Positions 52,595 through 62,355 of a stretch of 64,000 nucleotides of DNA are shown here, piece after piece. The translations under genes and the position numbers were made by a program. The stretch's first letter is position 1. Every line of letters begins with the position of its first letter. The notes beneath the pieces were generated by a model. That model was not told where the DNA came from, did not search any database, and was given only the letters and a program-made list of their open reading frames with translations. The DNA is from Pseudomonas lini (lineage in GTDB: Bacteria; Pseudomonadota; Gammaproteobacteria; Pseudomonadales; Pseudomonadaceae). The stretch is from positions 3,534,001-3,598,000 of the forward strand of contig NZ_OZ061318.1 in assembly GCF_964063345.1 (NCBI RefSeq), given 5' to 3'.

Positions 52595-53989
52595 ATGAGT
52601 AGTAGCCAAAGCTCCTCCAACGGCCTCGAGCAGGGGCTAAAACCGCGTCATGTGACCATGCTGTCGATCGCCGGGGTTATCGGCGCCGGGCTGTTTGTCG
52701 GCTCCGGCCATGCCATCGCCGCTGCAGGGCCGGCCGTGCTGTTGGCCTACGCGGCCGCCGGTGCTCTGGTGGTTCTGGTAATGCGAATGCTCGGCGAGAT
52801 GGCCGTTGCCTCGCCAGATACAGGTTCCTTCTCGACATATGCCGATCGCGCCATCGGTCACTGGGCCGGTTTCACCATCGGCTGGCTCTACTGGTGGTTC
52901 TGGGTTTTGGTCATCCCGCTGGAGGCTAACGCTGCCGCAACCATCTTGCATGCCTGGTTCCCGAATGTGGCGATCTGGGCCTTCACGCTGGTTATCACGT
53001 TGCTGCTAACGGTGACCAACCTGTTTAGTGTGAAGAACTACGGAGAGTTCGAGTTCTGGTTCGCCCTGGTCAAAGTCGTAGCGATCATCGGCTTTATCGG
53101 TCTTGGCATTCTGGCGATCTTCGGCTTTTTGCCAACCAGCCAGGTTAGCGGCGTCTCGCACCTGTTCGACACTCAAGGCTTCCTGCCAAACGGCATGGGC
53201 GCGGTGCTGGGTGCCATCCTGACCACCATGTTTTCCTTCATGGGCACCGAGATCGTGACCATCGCGGCCGCGGAATCGAAGAACCCTGGCCAGCAGATTT
53301 CCAAGGCTACCAACTCGGTTATCTGGCGGATTGGTTTGTTCTACCTCGTATCCATCTTCATCGTTGTGGCCTTGGTGCCATGGAACGACCCGATTCTGGC
53401 CAGTGTCGGTTCCTACCAGACTGTGCTGGAGCGCATGGGTATCCCGAATGCCAAGCTGATCGTCGATATCGTGGTTCTGGTTGCGGTAACCAGTTGCCTG
53501 AACTCGGCGCTCTACACTGCTTCGCGCATGATGTTCTCGTTGGGTAAACGCGGCGATGCGCCGGCCGTTTCCCAGCGCACCAACAGCAGCGGCACACCTT
53601 ACTGGGCCGTGATGCTGTCGACCGCAGCTGCGTTCCTTGCAGTGTTCGCCAACTACGTGGCCCCGGCCGCTGTATTCGAATTCCTGCTGGCCAGCTCTGG
53701 CGCCATCGCGTTGCTGGTGTACCTGGTGATCGCGATTTCGCAACTGCGTATGCGCAAACAGCGTATGGCTCACGGTGAAAAAATCGCCTTCAGCATGTGG
53801 CTGTTTCCGGGCCTGACCTACGCGGTGATCGTATTCATTGTCGCGGCCCTGACCATCATGCTGTTCCAGGAAGCCCACCGCGTGGAGATCCTCGCGACTG
53901 GTTTGCTGAGCTTGTTGGTGGTGGCTGCCGGGTTGTTTGTGGCTCGCCGTCGCAAGCTGCAGAAAGTGGGCGCGGTGGTGCTGAACTGA
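52595..53989 (+). CDS. gabP: GabP, GABA permease
   Basis: 464 aa, 12-TM APC/AAT-family transporter with about half of all residues matching E. coli GabP as recalled: LKPRHVTMLSIAGVIGAGLF, PDTGSFSTYADRAIGHWAGF, WWFWVLVIPLEANAAATILH and SVKNYGEFEFWFALVKV. It imports GABA with protons. The ATG at 52595 is chosen because it aligns with the family N-terminus and has AAAGG upstream; the longer frame would begin at the promoter. A terminator follows at 54007. Confidence 0.92.
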   Translation: MSSSQSSSNGLEQGLKPRHVTMLSIAGVIGAGLFVGSGHAIAAAGPAVLLAYAAAGALVVLVMRMLGEMAVASPDTGSFSTYADRAIGHWAGFTIGWLYWWFWVLVIPLEANAAATILHAWFPNVAIWAFTLVITLLLTVTNLFSVKNYGEFEFWFALVKVVAIIGFIGLGILAIFGFLPTSQVSGVSHLFDTQGFLPNGMGAVLGAILTTMFSFMGTEIVTIAAAESKNPGQQISKATNSVIWRIGLFYLVSIFIVVALVPWNDPILASVGSYQTVLERMGIPNAKLIVDIVVLVAVTSCLNSALYTASRMMFSLGKRGDAPAVSQRTNSSGTPYWAVMLSTAAAFLAVFANYVAPAAVFEFLLASSGAIALLVYLVIAISQLRMRKQRMAHGEKIAFSMWLFPGLTYAVIVFIVAALTIMLFQEAHRVEILATGLLSLLVVAAGLFVARRRKLQKVGAVVLN

Positions 53990-54006
53990 TTCGTACCGCG
54001 TAATGC

Positions 54007-54046
54007 AAAACGGCCGCTGTCAGTGATGACAAGCGGCCGTTTTTAT
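54007..54046. terminator. Bidirectional terminator after gabP
   Basis: AAAACGGCCGCT...AGCGGCCGTTTTT, 12-bp stem with a loop of about 14 nt, A-run on the left and T-run on the right; serves gabP and the convergent small-protein genes. Confidence 0.88.
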
Positions 54047-54059
54047 TTCCGGGGTAGCC

Positions 54060-54512
54060 TTACTCGGCCTTTTCCACCGGCAGGTCCAGCGACTGGCGAT
54101 AGCTGTCCAGCGCATCGCCAAAGTCGGTGATGAATTGCGGGTCGGTCAGCCAGGCCTGGGCGGCGTCGCGGTCCATGCCATCGGCCCACATGCGGTAGTC
54201 GATCAGCATGTCGGCGGCCAGATGCGTGGCGGCCATGGCTTCGTTGTCGGCGTTTTCCATGTCCAGCAGTTCTGGATGATCGCTGATGATTTCGGCGAGG
54301 TTCGACAGCAGGGTCAGCAGCATGTCGTTGCGGCTGGTGGCCTCGGCGTCACGCATTTTGCTGAACATCGCCAGGGTGTATTCCGGGATCGGCTCGCCGA
54401 GTTCGCCCAGGTCATCGTCCAGCTCTGCGGGTTTTCTGCCGTGGATATTGATTTGCCTGGCTTTGATCTTGGCGCGTTTGGCGCGTTTCTGTTGCTTGTT
54501 CAGGGATGCCAT
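54060..54512 (-). CDS. Hypothetical protein, tandem paralogue A (150 aa)
   Basis: Soluble protein with a basic N-terminus MASLNKQQKRAKRAKIKARQ and an acidic helical remainder (MFSKMRDAEATSRNDMLLTL, ADMLIDYRMWADGMDRDAAQ). It shares the same N-terminal KQxKRA-x-RAK pattern, length and C-terminal layout (LIDYRMWADGMDRDAAQAWL versus LIEYRQWSTEADEASALAWI) with the next gene, so the two arose by tandem duplication. No known function. Confidence 0.72.
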   Translation of the reverse strand: MASLNKQQKRAKRAKIKARQINIHGRKPAELDDDLGELGEPIPEYTLAMFSKMRDAEATSRNDMLLTLLSNLAEIISDHPELLDMENADNEAMAATHLAADMLIDYRMWADGMDRDAAQAWLTDPQFITDFGDALDSYRQSLDLPVEKAE

Positions 54513-54518
54513 GGGGAC

Positions 54519-54935
54519 TCAGTTTGGTTTCTGTTGGTTTTGGGCTGCGATGACTTCGGAAGCTGCCACGTAGTCAGCCTGGAAGGCCGGGGATTCGATC
54601 CACGCCAAGGCGCTGGCTTCGTCAGCTTCGGTGGACCATTGGCGATACTCGATCAGCGCAGCGATGATGAAGTCTGTCGCGGTTTCTTCGCCTTCCTGTT
54701 CCAGCACCAGCGCGAGCAGGGGGTGTTCAAGAAAGGCCGCGCACATCGCCTGTTGACTGATCTTTGCCGCATCGATCATTTCTTTGAACAGTTCGGTCAG
54801 GTCCACCGATTCGAAGTCGATGCGATCGTCGTTCGGGTCCAGCTCGACCGGCGTGGCAGCCCGCTGGGTGCGGTTCTGCTTGGCCTTGGCTTTGGCGCGG
54901 GAGGCGCGTTTGTTCTGCTTGTTGGCGGAGGCCAT
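54519..54935 (-). CDS. Hypothetical protein, tandem paralogue B (138 aa)
   Basis: 138 aa starting MASANKQNKRASRAKAKAKQ, paralogue of the gene 6 bp downstream. The basic N-terminus could contact nucleic acid; the rest is acidic and helical. The longer frame reaching to 55298 overlaps the hydrolase gene and is rejected. No known domain. Confidence 0.7.
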   Translation of the reverse strand: MASANKQNKRASRAKAKAKQNRTQRAATPVELDPNDDRIDFESVDLTELFKEMIDAAKISQQAMCAAFLEHPLLALVLEQEGEETATDFIIAALIEYRQWSTEADEASALAWIESPAFQADYVAASEVIAAQNQQKPN

Positions 54936-54972
54936 GGGCTTCGTTCCGTAATTCGTTGAGAGGGCGCATCCA

Positions 54973-55947
54973 TCAGCTGCGTGGCACTCGCCGCCCGGGT
55001 GTATCGGGGGCCAGCTCGCCGGTCTGCAGCCAGGACAATGCAATGGGCCATAGTGTGGCTTGGTATGCGCCGCGAAAAAAGGCGAAATGTCCGACTTCTT
55101 CTTCGCCGATGTCTTCAGGGGTGATTCGCAGGTGAGTATTTGTGCTGTTGGTGAAGTAGCCGAGCAGGCGTTCAACGGCCGGAATCGTGCCATAGGGATC
55201 ATCACTGAGGCTGATGGCCAGCGTTTGGGCGGTGACGTTCCCGAACGGCAGCGGGCCGCTTTCGGCGTGGATGACGCGAGCGCTGGGGCGTTTCTCATAT
55301 TGGGCGGCGGGCATGCTCCAGTCGCGGACTACACCGGCCGGGGTGTCTTCGAGCCAGCCGAGGCGTTTGCCGGGAAAGTAGCCATAAAGCATGGTCATCA
55401 ATGGCATCACCACATGCCACTTGCCAAACATTCGCCAGCGATGAGCAGGGGCGTAGTCGCGCCAGTAAGCGAACTGCGCACCCACCGTCACCAGGCGTCG
55501 GATCAAATGCCCGGAGGCTCCCAGCCCGGCCGCGCAACCGCCGAAGCTGTGGCCAACGACATTGATGGGTTGTTGCGCAAACTCGCGTTGCGCTCTTTGC
55601 AGCATCGCCTCGAAATCCAGTGCGCCCCAGTCGGACCATGAAGCTTCAAGCCCTTTCAACGACGCGGGGCGCGACTCGCCGATGCCGCGGTAGTCATAGG
55701 TGATTACGTCGAAGCCGTTGGCGAACAGGTAATCGGCGAAGCGCGAGTAGTGTCGGCAGCGGACTGAAGTAGCAGCGTTGATAATCACCACCGGACGGGT
55801 TGGGTCTTTATTCGCATGCCGCCAGGTGAAGCCGCCAAGGATGAAACCGTCGGCGGCGGGCTCCTTGAAAGATTCACCAGGTGTGCCGGTGGGTAACGGC
55901 AATTCACGTTGCGTCGGGGCCAGTGAGGGTATGTCCTGCAAATTCAT
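54973..55947 (-). CDS. Alpha/beta hydrolase family protein
   Basis: 324 aa cytosolic hydrolase. The nucleophile elbow is VVGHSFGGCAAG; the Gly-rich and Asp regions are YDYRGIGESRPAS and ISLSDDPYGT, and the late His is in EEEVGHFAFFRGAY. It resembles YdjL/serine aminopeptidase-like hydrolases with 330 residues. The ATG at 55947 has AAAGG upstream. Substrate unknown. Confidence 0.85.
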   Translation of the reverse strand: MNLQDIPSLAPTQRELPLPTGTPGESFKEPAADGFILGGFTWRHANKDPTRPVVIINAATSVRCRHYSRFADYLFANGFDVITYDYRGIGESRPASLKGLEASWSDWGALDFEAMLQRAQREFAQQPINVVGHSFGGCAAGLGASGHLIRRLVTVGAQFAYWRDYAPAHRWRMFGKWHVVMPLMTMLYGYFPGKRLGWLEDTPAGVVRDWSMPAAQYEKRPSARVIHAESGPLPFGNVTAQTLAISLSDDPYGTIPAVERLLGYFTNSTNTHLRITPEDIGEEEVGHFAFFRGAYQATLWPIALSWLQTGELAPDTPGRRVPRS

Positions 55948-56016
55948 CGGCGTTGAACCTTTGCGGTTAGCCAACCACCATAGTCTTCACGCCGTTCATG
56001 AACAATCCACCCGTGC

Positions 56017-57075
56017 TTATCGGAGCCTCTGCTTGAGTAACCGCTCTTCAAGCACCGCCCATTCCCGATCCAGTTCTGTGCGAAGTTCCTCCTCGCTCGG
56101 CAGCACCAGTCTGTAGGTGCTGGCGAACAGTTGTTCGTTGCCTTGCAGCACTGAGTAGCGCACCACCGATTCATCTTTTTGCGCGCAGAGAATGAGGCCG
56201 ACAGTGGGGCCATCCTCCGGTCCGCGCTTGAGGTCGTCGTACATGCGCACGTACATGTCCATCTGGCCTACATCCTGGTGGGTCAGAACGCCGCGCTTGA
56301 GATCGAAGATGACGAAGCACTTGAGCAGGTAGTTGTAGAACACCAGATCGATGTAGAAGTCTTTGCTCTCGGTACTGATGCGTTGCTGGCGAGCGATGAA
56401 GGCGAAGCCTTTGCCCAGTTCGAGCAGGAAGCCCTGGAGTTGATTGATCAATGCTTGTTCAAGTTCGCTTTCCTGGATCAAGCCCGCATTGGGCAGGCCG
56501 AGAAATTCCAGTAGCACTGGGTCCCGGATGAAATCCCGAGGGCTGGCGTTCATTTTCTGGATGTTGGTGGCGGCTTCCTGTTTAACGGCAGCCCGGTCGC
56601 GGCTCGCCAGCAAGCGTTCGTAATAGAGGGTATTGATCTGGCGCTCGAGGGCGCGACTTGACCAGTTCTGCAGAGCCGATTCGTTCATGTACCAGTGGCG
56701 AGCGTTGTCGTTGTCGACTCGTAGCAGTCTGCGGTAATGGGTCCAGCTCAATTCGGAACGCACTGCGTTCCAAATTGGAAAGGTCTGATAAAAGTCCCGC
56801 ATGTATCGCAGGTTGCGTTCGTCAAAACCTTTCCCAAACTCCGACGTCAGTACTTTCGCCAGCGTCGATAGCAACTGCTTGCCATAAACCGCCCGCCGAG
56901 CGCCTTCCTGCTCGAACTCCACAATATGCCGTCCGATTTGCCAACAGGTTTGCACCTGAACGGTATCGACCGCTCGCAGCACCTTCTGGCGCGCTTCACG
57001 GATCAATTCGCCAAGATTGCCGAGCAGTGAGGTGATCTGTGAATCTTGAGTGTTACCGGATTTGAGGGAACTCAT
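56017..57075 (-). CDS. DUF1016/YhcG-type PDDEXK nuclease
   Basis: 352 aa. N-terminal DUF1016 domain (LLGNLGELIREARQKVLRAV, ARRAVYGKQLLSTLAKVLTS, RYMRDFYQTFP) and C-terminal PDDEXK nuclease fold with FYIDLVFYNYLLKCFVIFDL followed by KRG and GPEDGPTVGLILCAQKDESV. Catalytic D-ExK-type residues are visible in D-LVF...FVIFDLK. These proteins are widespread in Pseudomonas, sometimes linked to restriction-modification loci; here it stands alone. Start at 57075 with GGAA upstream. Confidence 0.88.
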   Translation of the reverse strand: MSSLKSGNTQDSQITSLLGNLGELIREARQKVLRAVDTVQVQTCWQIGRHIVEFEQEGARRAVYGKQLLSTLAKVLTSEFGKGFDERNLRYMRDFYQTFPIWNAVRSELSWTHYRRLLRVDNDNARHWYMNESALQNWSSRALERQINTLYYERLLASRDRAAVKQEAATNIQKMNASPRDFIRDPVLLEFLGLPNAGLIQESELEQALINQLQGFLLELGKGFAFIARQQRISTESKDFYIDLVFYNYLLKCFVIFDLKRGVLTHQDVGQMDMYVRMYDDLKRGPEDGPTVGLILCAQKDESVVRYSVLQGNEQLFASTYRLVLPSEEELRTELDREWAVLEERLLKQRLR

Positions 57076-57337
57076 GACATTTTCCGCGGCTGAAGGAAAC
57101 AGGCACAAGAGGATGGCAAGAGAGTGATGGTGCGCGATGCCGGGCGTTGCTGGTAAATCGGAAGGAAAGGCGAATTTGCTTTGCAGGACCGGGCCGACGG
57201 CAGCCCATGCATGAGGAGCACATCACGTAGTCCGATTCGCAGTGAGCCCAAGTGCGAATCGATCTAAAACTTGAACATTCGGTAACAAATCTAAAAAGAG
57301 TAACGATTGGGTTCTGCGTAACCCGGGAGTCGCCATC

Positions 57338-57787
57338 ATGAAGAACGTCCATTCATTCATGCTGCCCATCGCCGCCGTCGGCGTAATGATGTTTCCAGTC
57401 CTGCTTAACGCCGCCAGTCTTGAACCGATCGACAGCACAGGCGTGCAAGTCCAGCAGCAACAGCAAAACGGGATTACGTACCTGTCCGGGGGGATCGGAG
57501 AGGATGAGGCGCGAGCCATTCAACAAACCCGGGGCTATAACTTGCACATGACTTTCTCCACCGGACCTAAGGATGAATACGTTCCCGATGTGGATGTGGT
57601 CATCGAAAAAGCAGCAGGACAACCCGTACTGACGCTGAGTGAGGCTGGGCCGCTGGTTTACGTTCAGCTACCTGCCGGCAAGTACACCGTTGTCGCGACG
57701 CATAAGGGTGAGGTGCGGCGGGATACAGCGGATGTAGGCAGTGGTGCCGCTCGCAATCTGGTTTTCCACTGGGGCGGTGAAAACTAG
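57338..57787 (+). CDS. Secreted beta-sandwich-type small protein
   Basis: 149 aa. Signal peptide (VHSFMLPIAAVGVMMFPVLL, cleavage near NAA-SLEP). The mature domain contains GGIGEDEARAIQQTRGYNLH and GPLVYVQLPAGKYTVVATHK, the pattern of a carboxypeptidase-regulatory-like/prealbumin beta-sandwich. Probably periplasmic; function unknown. A terminator at 57832 follows. Confidence 0.72.
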   Translation: MKNVHSFMLPIAAVGVMMFPVLLNAASLEPIDSTGVQVQQQQQNGITYLSGGIGEDEARAIQQTRGYNLHMTFSTGPKDEYVPDVDVVIEKAAGQPVLTLSEAGPLVYVQLPAGKYTVVATHKGEVRRDTADVGSGAARNLVFHWGGEN

Positions 57788-57831
57788 TCAGGAGAGACGC
57801 TTGCACGATACCTGATCAAATCGCGGGCATA

Positions 57832-57866
57832 AAAAAAACCCTGAATCTTGCGATTCAGGGTTTTCG
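57832..57866. terminator. Terminator between secreted protein gene and tRNA-Phe
   Basis: AAAACCCTGAATC-TTGC-GATTCAGGGTTTT, 13-bp stem with A- and T-runs; serves both the plus-strand gene and the minus-strand tRNA. Confidence 0.9.
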
Positions 57867-57871
57867 GTATT

Positions 57872-57947
57872 TGGTGCCCAGAGACGGAATCGAACCGCCG
57901 ACACGGGGATTTTCAATCCCCTGCTCTACCGACTGAGCTATCTGGGC
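57872..57947 (-). tRNA. tRNA-Phe (anticodon GAA)
   Basis: 76 nt with encoded CCA. Acceptor GCCCAGA/TCTGGGC, anticodon loop TTGAAAA, T-arm GCGGTTCGATTCCG. Sits upstream of the secreted-protein terminator and downstream of yggX on the minus strand. Confidence 0.97.
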
Positions 57948-58050
57948 AACGGGGCGCATTAAACTGGTTTTTCAGGGGGTCGTCAAGAAAGTTTTCAAAA
58001 AAATTTTAATTATTACCGTCGCTTACGATCCGACCCCCGAAAAAACGGGA

Positions 58051-58323
58051 TTATTCAGCCGGCGGAACGTAGCCTTCGGCCTTGGCGTATTCCTCGCCGG
58101 AAAAGAACTTGTCCATCTCGCCTTGAAGATATTTGCGGTCTTCGGCGTTCATCATGTTCAGGCGTTTTTCGTTGATCAGCAGGGTCTGGTGCTTCTGCCA
58201 GTCGGCCCAGGCCTTTTGCGATACGTGGTCAAAAATGTCCTGACCTTTTGCACCCGGAAATGGAGCGCGCTCCAGGGCGGGCAATTCTTCTTTGTACTTG
58301 CGGCACATGATGGTGCGGGTCAT
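58051..58323 (-). CDS. yggX: YggX, probable Fe(II)-trafficking protein
   Basis: 90 aa: [20 protein letters not shown] with the conserved Cys7, then [20 protein letters not shown] and [15 protein letters not shown]. Small cytosolic protein protecting Fe-S clusters, usually co-transcribed with the Fe-S enzyme MutY as here (ATGA overlap). Confidence 0.95.
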   Translation of the reverse strand: MTRTIMCRKYKEELPALERAPFPGAKGQDIFDHVSQKAWADWQKHQTLLINEKRLNMMNAEDRKYLQGEMDKFFSGEEYAKAEGYVPPAE

Positions 58324-59387
58324 GACGACTCTCCTGCGTTCAATACGGCGGCCGCGCGTTCGAGCAAGGTTTTGACCGGGGCGGCAAGGCCCAGGCGCGG
58401 CGGGGTGGCGAGGTTATACCAGAGCCAGTCGGCCTCGGCCACGGGATGGCCAGCCTCCTGGACCTGAACCAGCCAGGGTTCGATGGATAACTGAAAGTGG
58501 CTGAAAGTATGCACCAGGCTCGGCAGTGCCTGTTGGCTGCGCAATTCCAGCGAATGCTGCGAAGCCAGATGTTGCAGGTCGTCGAGGTTGTCGAGTTCCG
58601 GCAGGCTCCAGAGACCGCCCCACAGGCCCGTGGAAGGGCGACGGTAAAGCAGAATCGCCCCTTCGCCATTGGCGAGCATCGGCATCAACGTGCGCTTCTG
58701 TGGCACGGCTTTGCGCGGCTTGGGGATCGGGTAGCGGGTTTCGAGGCCAAGCATGTGCGCCTCGCAACCCTTTTCCAGCGGGCAAAGCAGGCAGCTCGGT
58801 TTGCTGCGGGTGCAGAGCGTGGCGCCCAGATCCATCATCGCCTGGGTGTAGGCGTTGACTCGATCGTGTGGCGTGAAGCGCTCAGCGTTGGCCCACAGCT
58901 GTTTGGCAACCTTGGGCTCGCCCGGATAACCCTCTTGCGCGGTAAAGCGCGCCAGCACCCGTTTGACGTTGCCATCGAGGATCGGCGCCCGCAGGCCCAT
59001 GCTCAGGCTGGCAATCGCGCCAGCCGTGGACAGGCCGATACCTGGCAGGTCGGTGAGCTTTTCCACATCACGGGGAAACTCGCCGCCATATTCGGCAACG
59101 ACAATCTTCGCGGTCTTCTGCAAGTTGCGCGCGCGGGTGTAATAACCGAGACCAGTCCACAGGTGCAGCACTTCGTCTTCCGGCGCGGCGGCCAGAGCTT
59201 CGACCGTTGGCAACGAGGCCATGAAACGGTCGAAGTAATTCAGCACGGTGCTGACCTGGGTCTGCTGCAACATGATTTCCGAGACCCACACCCGGTAAGG
59301 GGTGATGCCCTGTTGCCAAGGCAAATCGTGGCGGCCGTGGCGGTCGTACCAATCCAGCACCGCCGTTGAAAACTGCTCGGCTCTCAT
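58320..59387 (-). CDS. mutY: MutY, A/G-specific adenine glycosylase
   Basis: 355 aa base-excision repair enzyme removing A opposite 8-oxoG. HhH motif [18 protein letters not shown] with the catalytic Asp in [18 protein letters not shown]. Iron-sulfur cluster C-x6-C-x2-C-x5-C in [17 protein letters not shown]. The C-terminal Nudix-like domain ([20 protein letters not shown]) reads 8-oxoG. Overlaps both yggX and the AsmA-family gene by four bases, forming an operon. Confidence 0.96.
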   Translation of the reverse strand: MRAEQFSTAVLDWYDRHGRHDLPWQQGITPYRVWVSEIMLQQTQVSTVLNYFDRFMASLPTVEALAAAPEDEVLHLWTGLGYYTRARNLQKTAKIVVAEYGGEFPRDVEKLTDLPGIGLSTAGAIASLSMGLRAPILDGNVKRVLARFTAQEGYPGEPKVAKQLWANAERFTPHDRVNAYTQAMMDLGATLCTRSKPSCLLCPLEKGCEAHMLGLETRYPIPKPRKAVPQKRTLMPMLANGEGAILLYRRPSTGLWGGLWSLPELDNLDDLQHLASQHSLELRSQQALPSLVHTFSHFQLSIEPWLVQVQEAGHPVAEADWLWYNLATPPRLGLAAPVKTLLERAAAVLNAGESS

Positions 59388-61618
59388 CGCTTGAACAGCC
59401 CCTTGAGCGCGTTTTTCAGTTCCGGGCTGACTTTATCGCCAAGCTTCTCGTCGATTTTTTCGCTGATCCGCTCGCCAGCCAGTTTGCTCGCGACTTGTCC
59501 CATGCGTTCGTTGTCGACGCGGCAAGCCTTGGCACCCAGTTCCAGCGGGCCACGGCAGCGCAGCGGCCACTCGATGCCGACGAAGCGCTCGCTGACCTGG
59601 CAGGCTGGGTCCGGCATGTCGCTCTTGTCACCTTCGACGATCACGCCGACGCGGTAATCCATGCCCAGCACTCGCAGGTCAATGTCGCCGTTACCGTTGA
59701 CGGTCATGCCCGGGATGCGCACTTTCAGGTCGGGGTTGCTGGCCACGCCGTTGTGGAAGGTCAGGTTGCCCTTGAGCTCTTCGAACGGTGTGTCCTTGCC
59801 CCGTGGCTCGCCCGTGAGGGTTTTGCGATTCAGGGTGGCGATGCCTTTGCACAGTTGCTGCTCAAGGTTGGCATTTAGCAGCACGCCATTGTTGATGACG
59901 AAACTGGCATTGCCGTTGAGGTTGTCGATCAGCACGCTCTGGCTATTGCCGCTGCTGGTCAGCGCGCTATCGAGCGTAACCAGGCCTTGGACCGGTGGAT
60001 TTTTCCCTTGGCTTTCGAGGATTTTTTCTACAGGCACTTTGCTGATGCGCGTCTGCATGTTCAGCGCCGGCACTTGCTGGCGCACGTCCAGGGTACCTTT
60101 GGCTTCGAAGTTGCCGTCGTACAGGTCGCCGCGCAGGTTCTCCAACGTCAGCAGGCCGCCTTGGCCGGTGGCCTTGAGGGCAGCATTCTGAATTGGCAGT
60201 TTGTCGAGGGTCAGCTGGCCGAAGGTCAGGTCGGCGTCCACGTCGAGTTTGCTCAGGCGTTCCACCGGCAACAGACGCTCGGTGCTCCACGGGCCTTTGG
60301 TCGGTGAGGGTGGCAGCGGGGAACTGCCCGCGCCAGCCATCGCCTCGCTCTCGGTGCTGGCCACTTCGGCCTCACGCACCTGCTTCGCGCTGTTGGCTTC
60401 GGCGGATTTTGGCGGCAAGTAACGGTCGACGTTGAAGGTGTCAGCCTTGAGGGTTGCGCGCAGCGATTGCTTGGCGAAGTCCTCGACAGCGATGCGGCCG
60501 CTGAAAGTGCTGTCGTCGAGTTTCAGGTTGAGGTTGTCGAGGGACAAACTGGTCGGCGTGCCGGCAACCTGGCTGGCCAGCTCGACTTTGCTCAGGCTGC
60601 CTTCGGCCATCGCCGGGAGTTTCTGGCCGATGCTGTCGACGAATTTCGCCAGATCGAATTGAGCAATCGACAGGCCACCGCTGATTTGCGGGGTCTTGTC
60701 GAGGTCGTTGGCCTTCAGTTCACCCAAGGCGCGCAGCTGGTTGGCGGAGATTTTAATGCCGGTCCATTCGGCGACGTTGGCTGCCTTGTCCAGCAGCAGC
60801 TGACCTTGAGCGGCGAAGGTCATGGTCTTGCCTTGCAGCGGATCGCCAGCGACTTCACCGGAGAGCTTCATGTCTTCGAATTTGTAGCGCTGCAGCGCAC
60901 GCTCGAAACGCAACTCGCCGGCCAGCTCGGTCCGCACCCGCAGAACCGGTTGGTTGGTACCGAGGAACGCGGTGAGTTTGACCGGGATGTTGGTCGAGTC
61001 GTGCACAGGACCAGTGCTCAGCTGGATGCTTTCGGCGCTGAACAGCTTGCCGGTTTTCTCGTCGCTGTACTCAACGCGGGCGTTGTTGACGGTCAGGCTG
61101 TCGATGTCCAGGCGGATCGGCTGGGCCGGTTTTTCTGCCTGGGCAGTAGTCGTTGGTGCGGGCTCGCCGGTGGTGGCGGGCGGCGTGGCCGAGGTCGTCG
61201 GGGTGGCAGGAGCCGGGACCTTGCCGATGTCTTCCCAGTTGCCGTGGCCGTCCTTGTCGCGGTTCAGGCGCAGGTTCAGGCCTTCGACGCGCACATCGCT
61301 CATCTGCACTTCGCGGCGCAGCAGCGGAATCACGCGCACCGACAGGCCGAGCATCTGCAAGTCTGCGAACGGTTCGGCAGGCTTGGCCAGGGTCGCAACA
61401 CTGGCGTCGTGCAATTCCAGGCCCAGCCAGGGAAACAGGCTCCAGCCGATATCGCCATTGAGCGTCAGCTCGATGTGGGCCTTGTCGCGGGCAATCTGGC
61501 GAATCTCGTCTTTATAGTCGTTGGGATCGAAGAGGTGGGTCAGGGCAAAGCCCAGCGCCACAATGATCAGCAACAGCCCGAGAAGTACCAGACCCAGGAT
61601 TTTGCCGAACGCTTTCAT
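59384..61618 (-). CDS. AsmA-family protein
   Basis: 744 aa. A single N-terminal TM helix ([20 protein letters not shown]) is followed by the AsmA start [20 protein letters not shown] with [20 protein letters not shown], and a long periplasmic beta-rich region. A Pro/Thr-rich low-complexity insert (about 125-155) interrupts it. The C-terminal AsmA_2-type region contains [20 protein letters not shown]. Involved in outer-membrane lipid homeostasis as a bridge-like protein. First gene of the AsmA-mutY-yggX operon. Confidence 0.92.
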   Translation of the reverse strand: MKAFGKILGLVLLGLLLIIVALGFALTHLFDPNDYKDEIRQIARDKAHIELTLNGDIGWSLFPWLGLELHDASVATLAKPAEPFADLQMLGLSVRVIPLLRREVQMSDVRVEGLNLRLNRDKDGHGNWEDIGKVPAPATPTTSATPPATTGEPAPTTTAQAEKPAQPIRLDIDSLTVNNARVEYSDEKTGKLFSAESIQLSTGPVHDSTNIPVKLTAFLGTNQPVLRVRTELAGELRFERALQRYKFEDMKLSGEVAGDPLQGKTMTFAAQGQLLLDKAANVAEWTGIKISANQLRALGELKANDLDKTPQISGGLSIAQFDLAKFVDSIGQKLPAMAEGSLSKVELASQVAGTPTSLSLDNLNLKLDDSTFSGRIAVEDFAKQSLRATLKADTFNVDRYLPPKSAEANSAKQVREAEVASTESEAMAGAGSSPLPPSPTKGPWSTERLLPVERLSKLDVDADLTFGQLTLDKLPIQNAALKATGQGGLLTLENLRGDLYDGNFEAKGTLDVRQQVPALNMQTRISKVPVEKILESQGKNPPVQGLVTLDSALTSSGNSQSVLIDNLNGNASFVINNGVLLNANLEQQLCKGIATLNRKTLTGEPRGKDTPFEELKGNLTFHNGVASNPDLKVRIPGMTVNGNGDIDLRVLGMDYRVGVIVEGDKSDMPDPACQVSERFVGIEWPLRCRGPLELGAKACRVDNERMGQVASKLAGERISEKIDEKLGDKVSPELKNALKGLFKR

Positions 61619-61695
61619 GGGCGAGTCCTTGTATTAGTCGAATTCGAAATTTAGCCGGGGAGTATAGCGCTCCGAAGTGGCTGACCGGTCAGTGA

Positions 61696-62100
61696 TCACT
61701 GCGGGAGCTCATCCAGCGGCACTTTCAGCTTAGCCGCTAGCGCTTGAGCTTCGAGGTGCCCGGCAGGCGCCAATAGACGCAATGTCGCGCCTGATTGCGA
61801 CGCCATTTTCTGCGCTTCGTTCACCAGACGCTCGGCAACCCCACGGCGACGGGTGATTTTTCGTACGCATAAATGGGACAAATGCCAGACGTCGTGGTGC
61901 CGTTGCAAACGTGCCGCACCCAACAGGCGATCGTTGAAGCGTCCGGCGATCAGCGAACCGTCCTGCAGGCAGTCTTCGATCAGCTGCATTTCCCCAGTGA
62001 ATGGCGCAAACAGCCAGTCCGGGGCGTCACGGTAGATCTTCTGCAGGTCTTGCTGATCCTGATAAGTGGCTTGGTTCAGCAGCTCGACAATGATCGGCAT
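61696..62100 (-). CDS. PanZ/PanM-like GNAT protein
   Basis: 134 aa GNAT. LQKIYRDAPDWLFAPFTGEM, AGRFNDRLLGAARLQRHHDV and the CoA-binding motif VRKITRRRGVAERLVNEAQK follow the PanZ family. E. coli PanZ activates PanD cleavage and senses acetyl-CoA, so a similar role is likely. Single gene, 78 bp upstream of the AsmA gene in the same direction. Confidence 0.82.
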   Translation of the reverse strand: MPIIVELLNQATYQDQQDLQKIYRDAPDWLFAPFTGEMQLIEDCLQDGSLIAGRFNDRLLGAARLQRHHDVWHLSHLCVRKITRRRGVAERLVNEAQKMASQSGATLRLLAPAGHLEAQALAAKLKVPLDELPQ

Positions 62101-62355
62101 GGTGTCTCCCTTGAAAGTAATCGCGTGAAAACAAATTGTTGCGGTTGTACGAGAACAGACGACTTACAAAAAGGTGATATCACTTTGGTTTTTCTGTCAC
62201 GTGCAAATGGTAACCTCTGCCCGTTCGTCCGTCCTTATCGCGACGTGATGTCGCACCAAAATGGAGCTTCACCTAAAAAACAGTCATGCCTGCGTGCATA
62301 AAGGCTGGGGGTGAAGAGCGGCTGGCGAACCATACTAATAATTGGGGGATTTACC

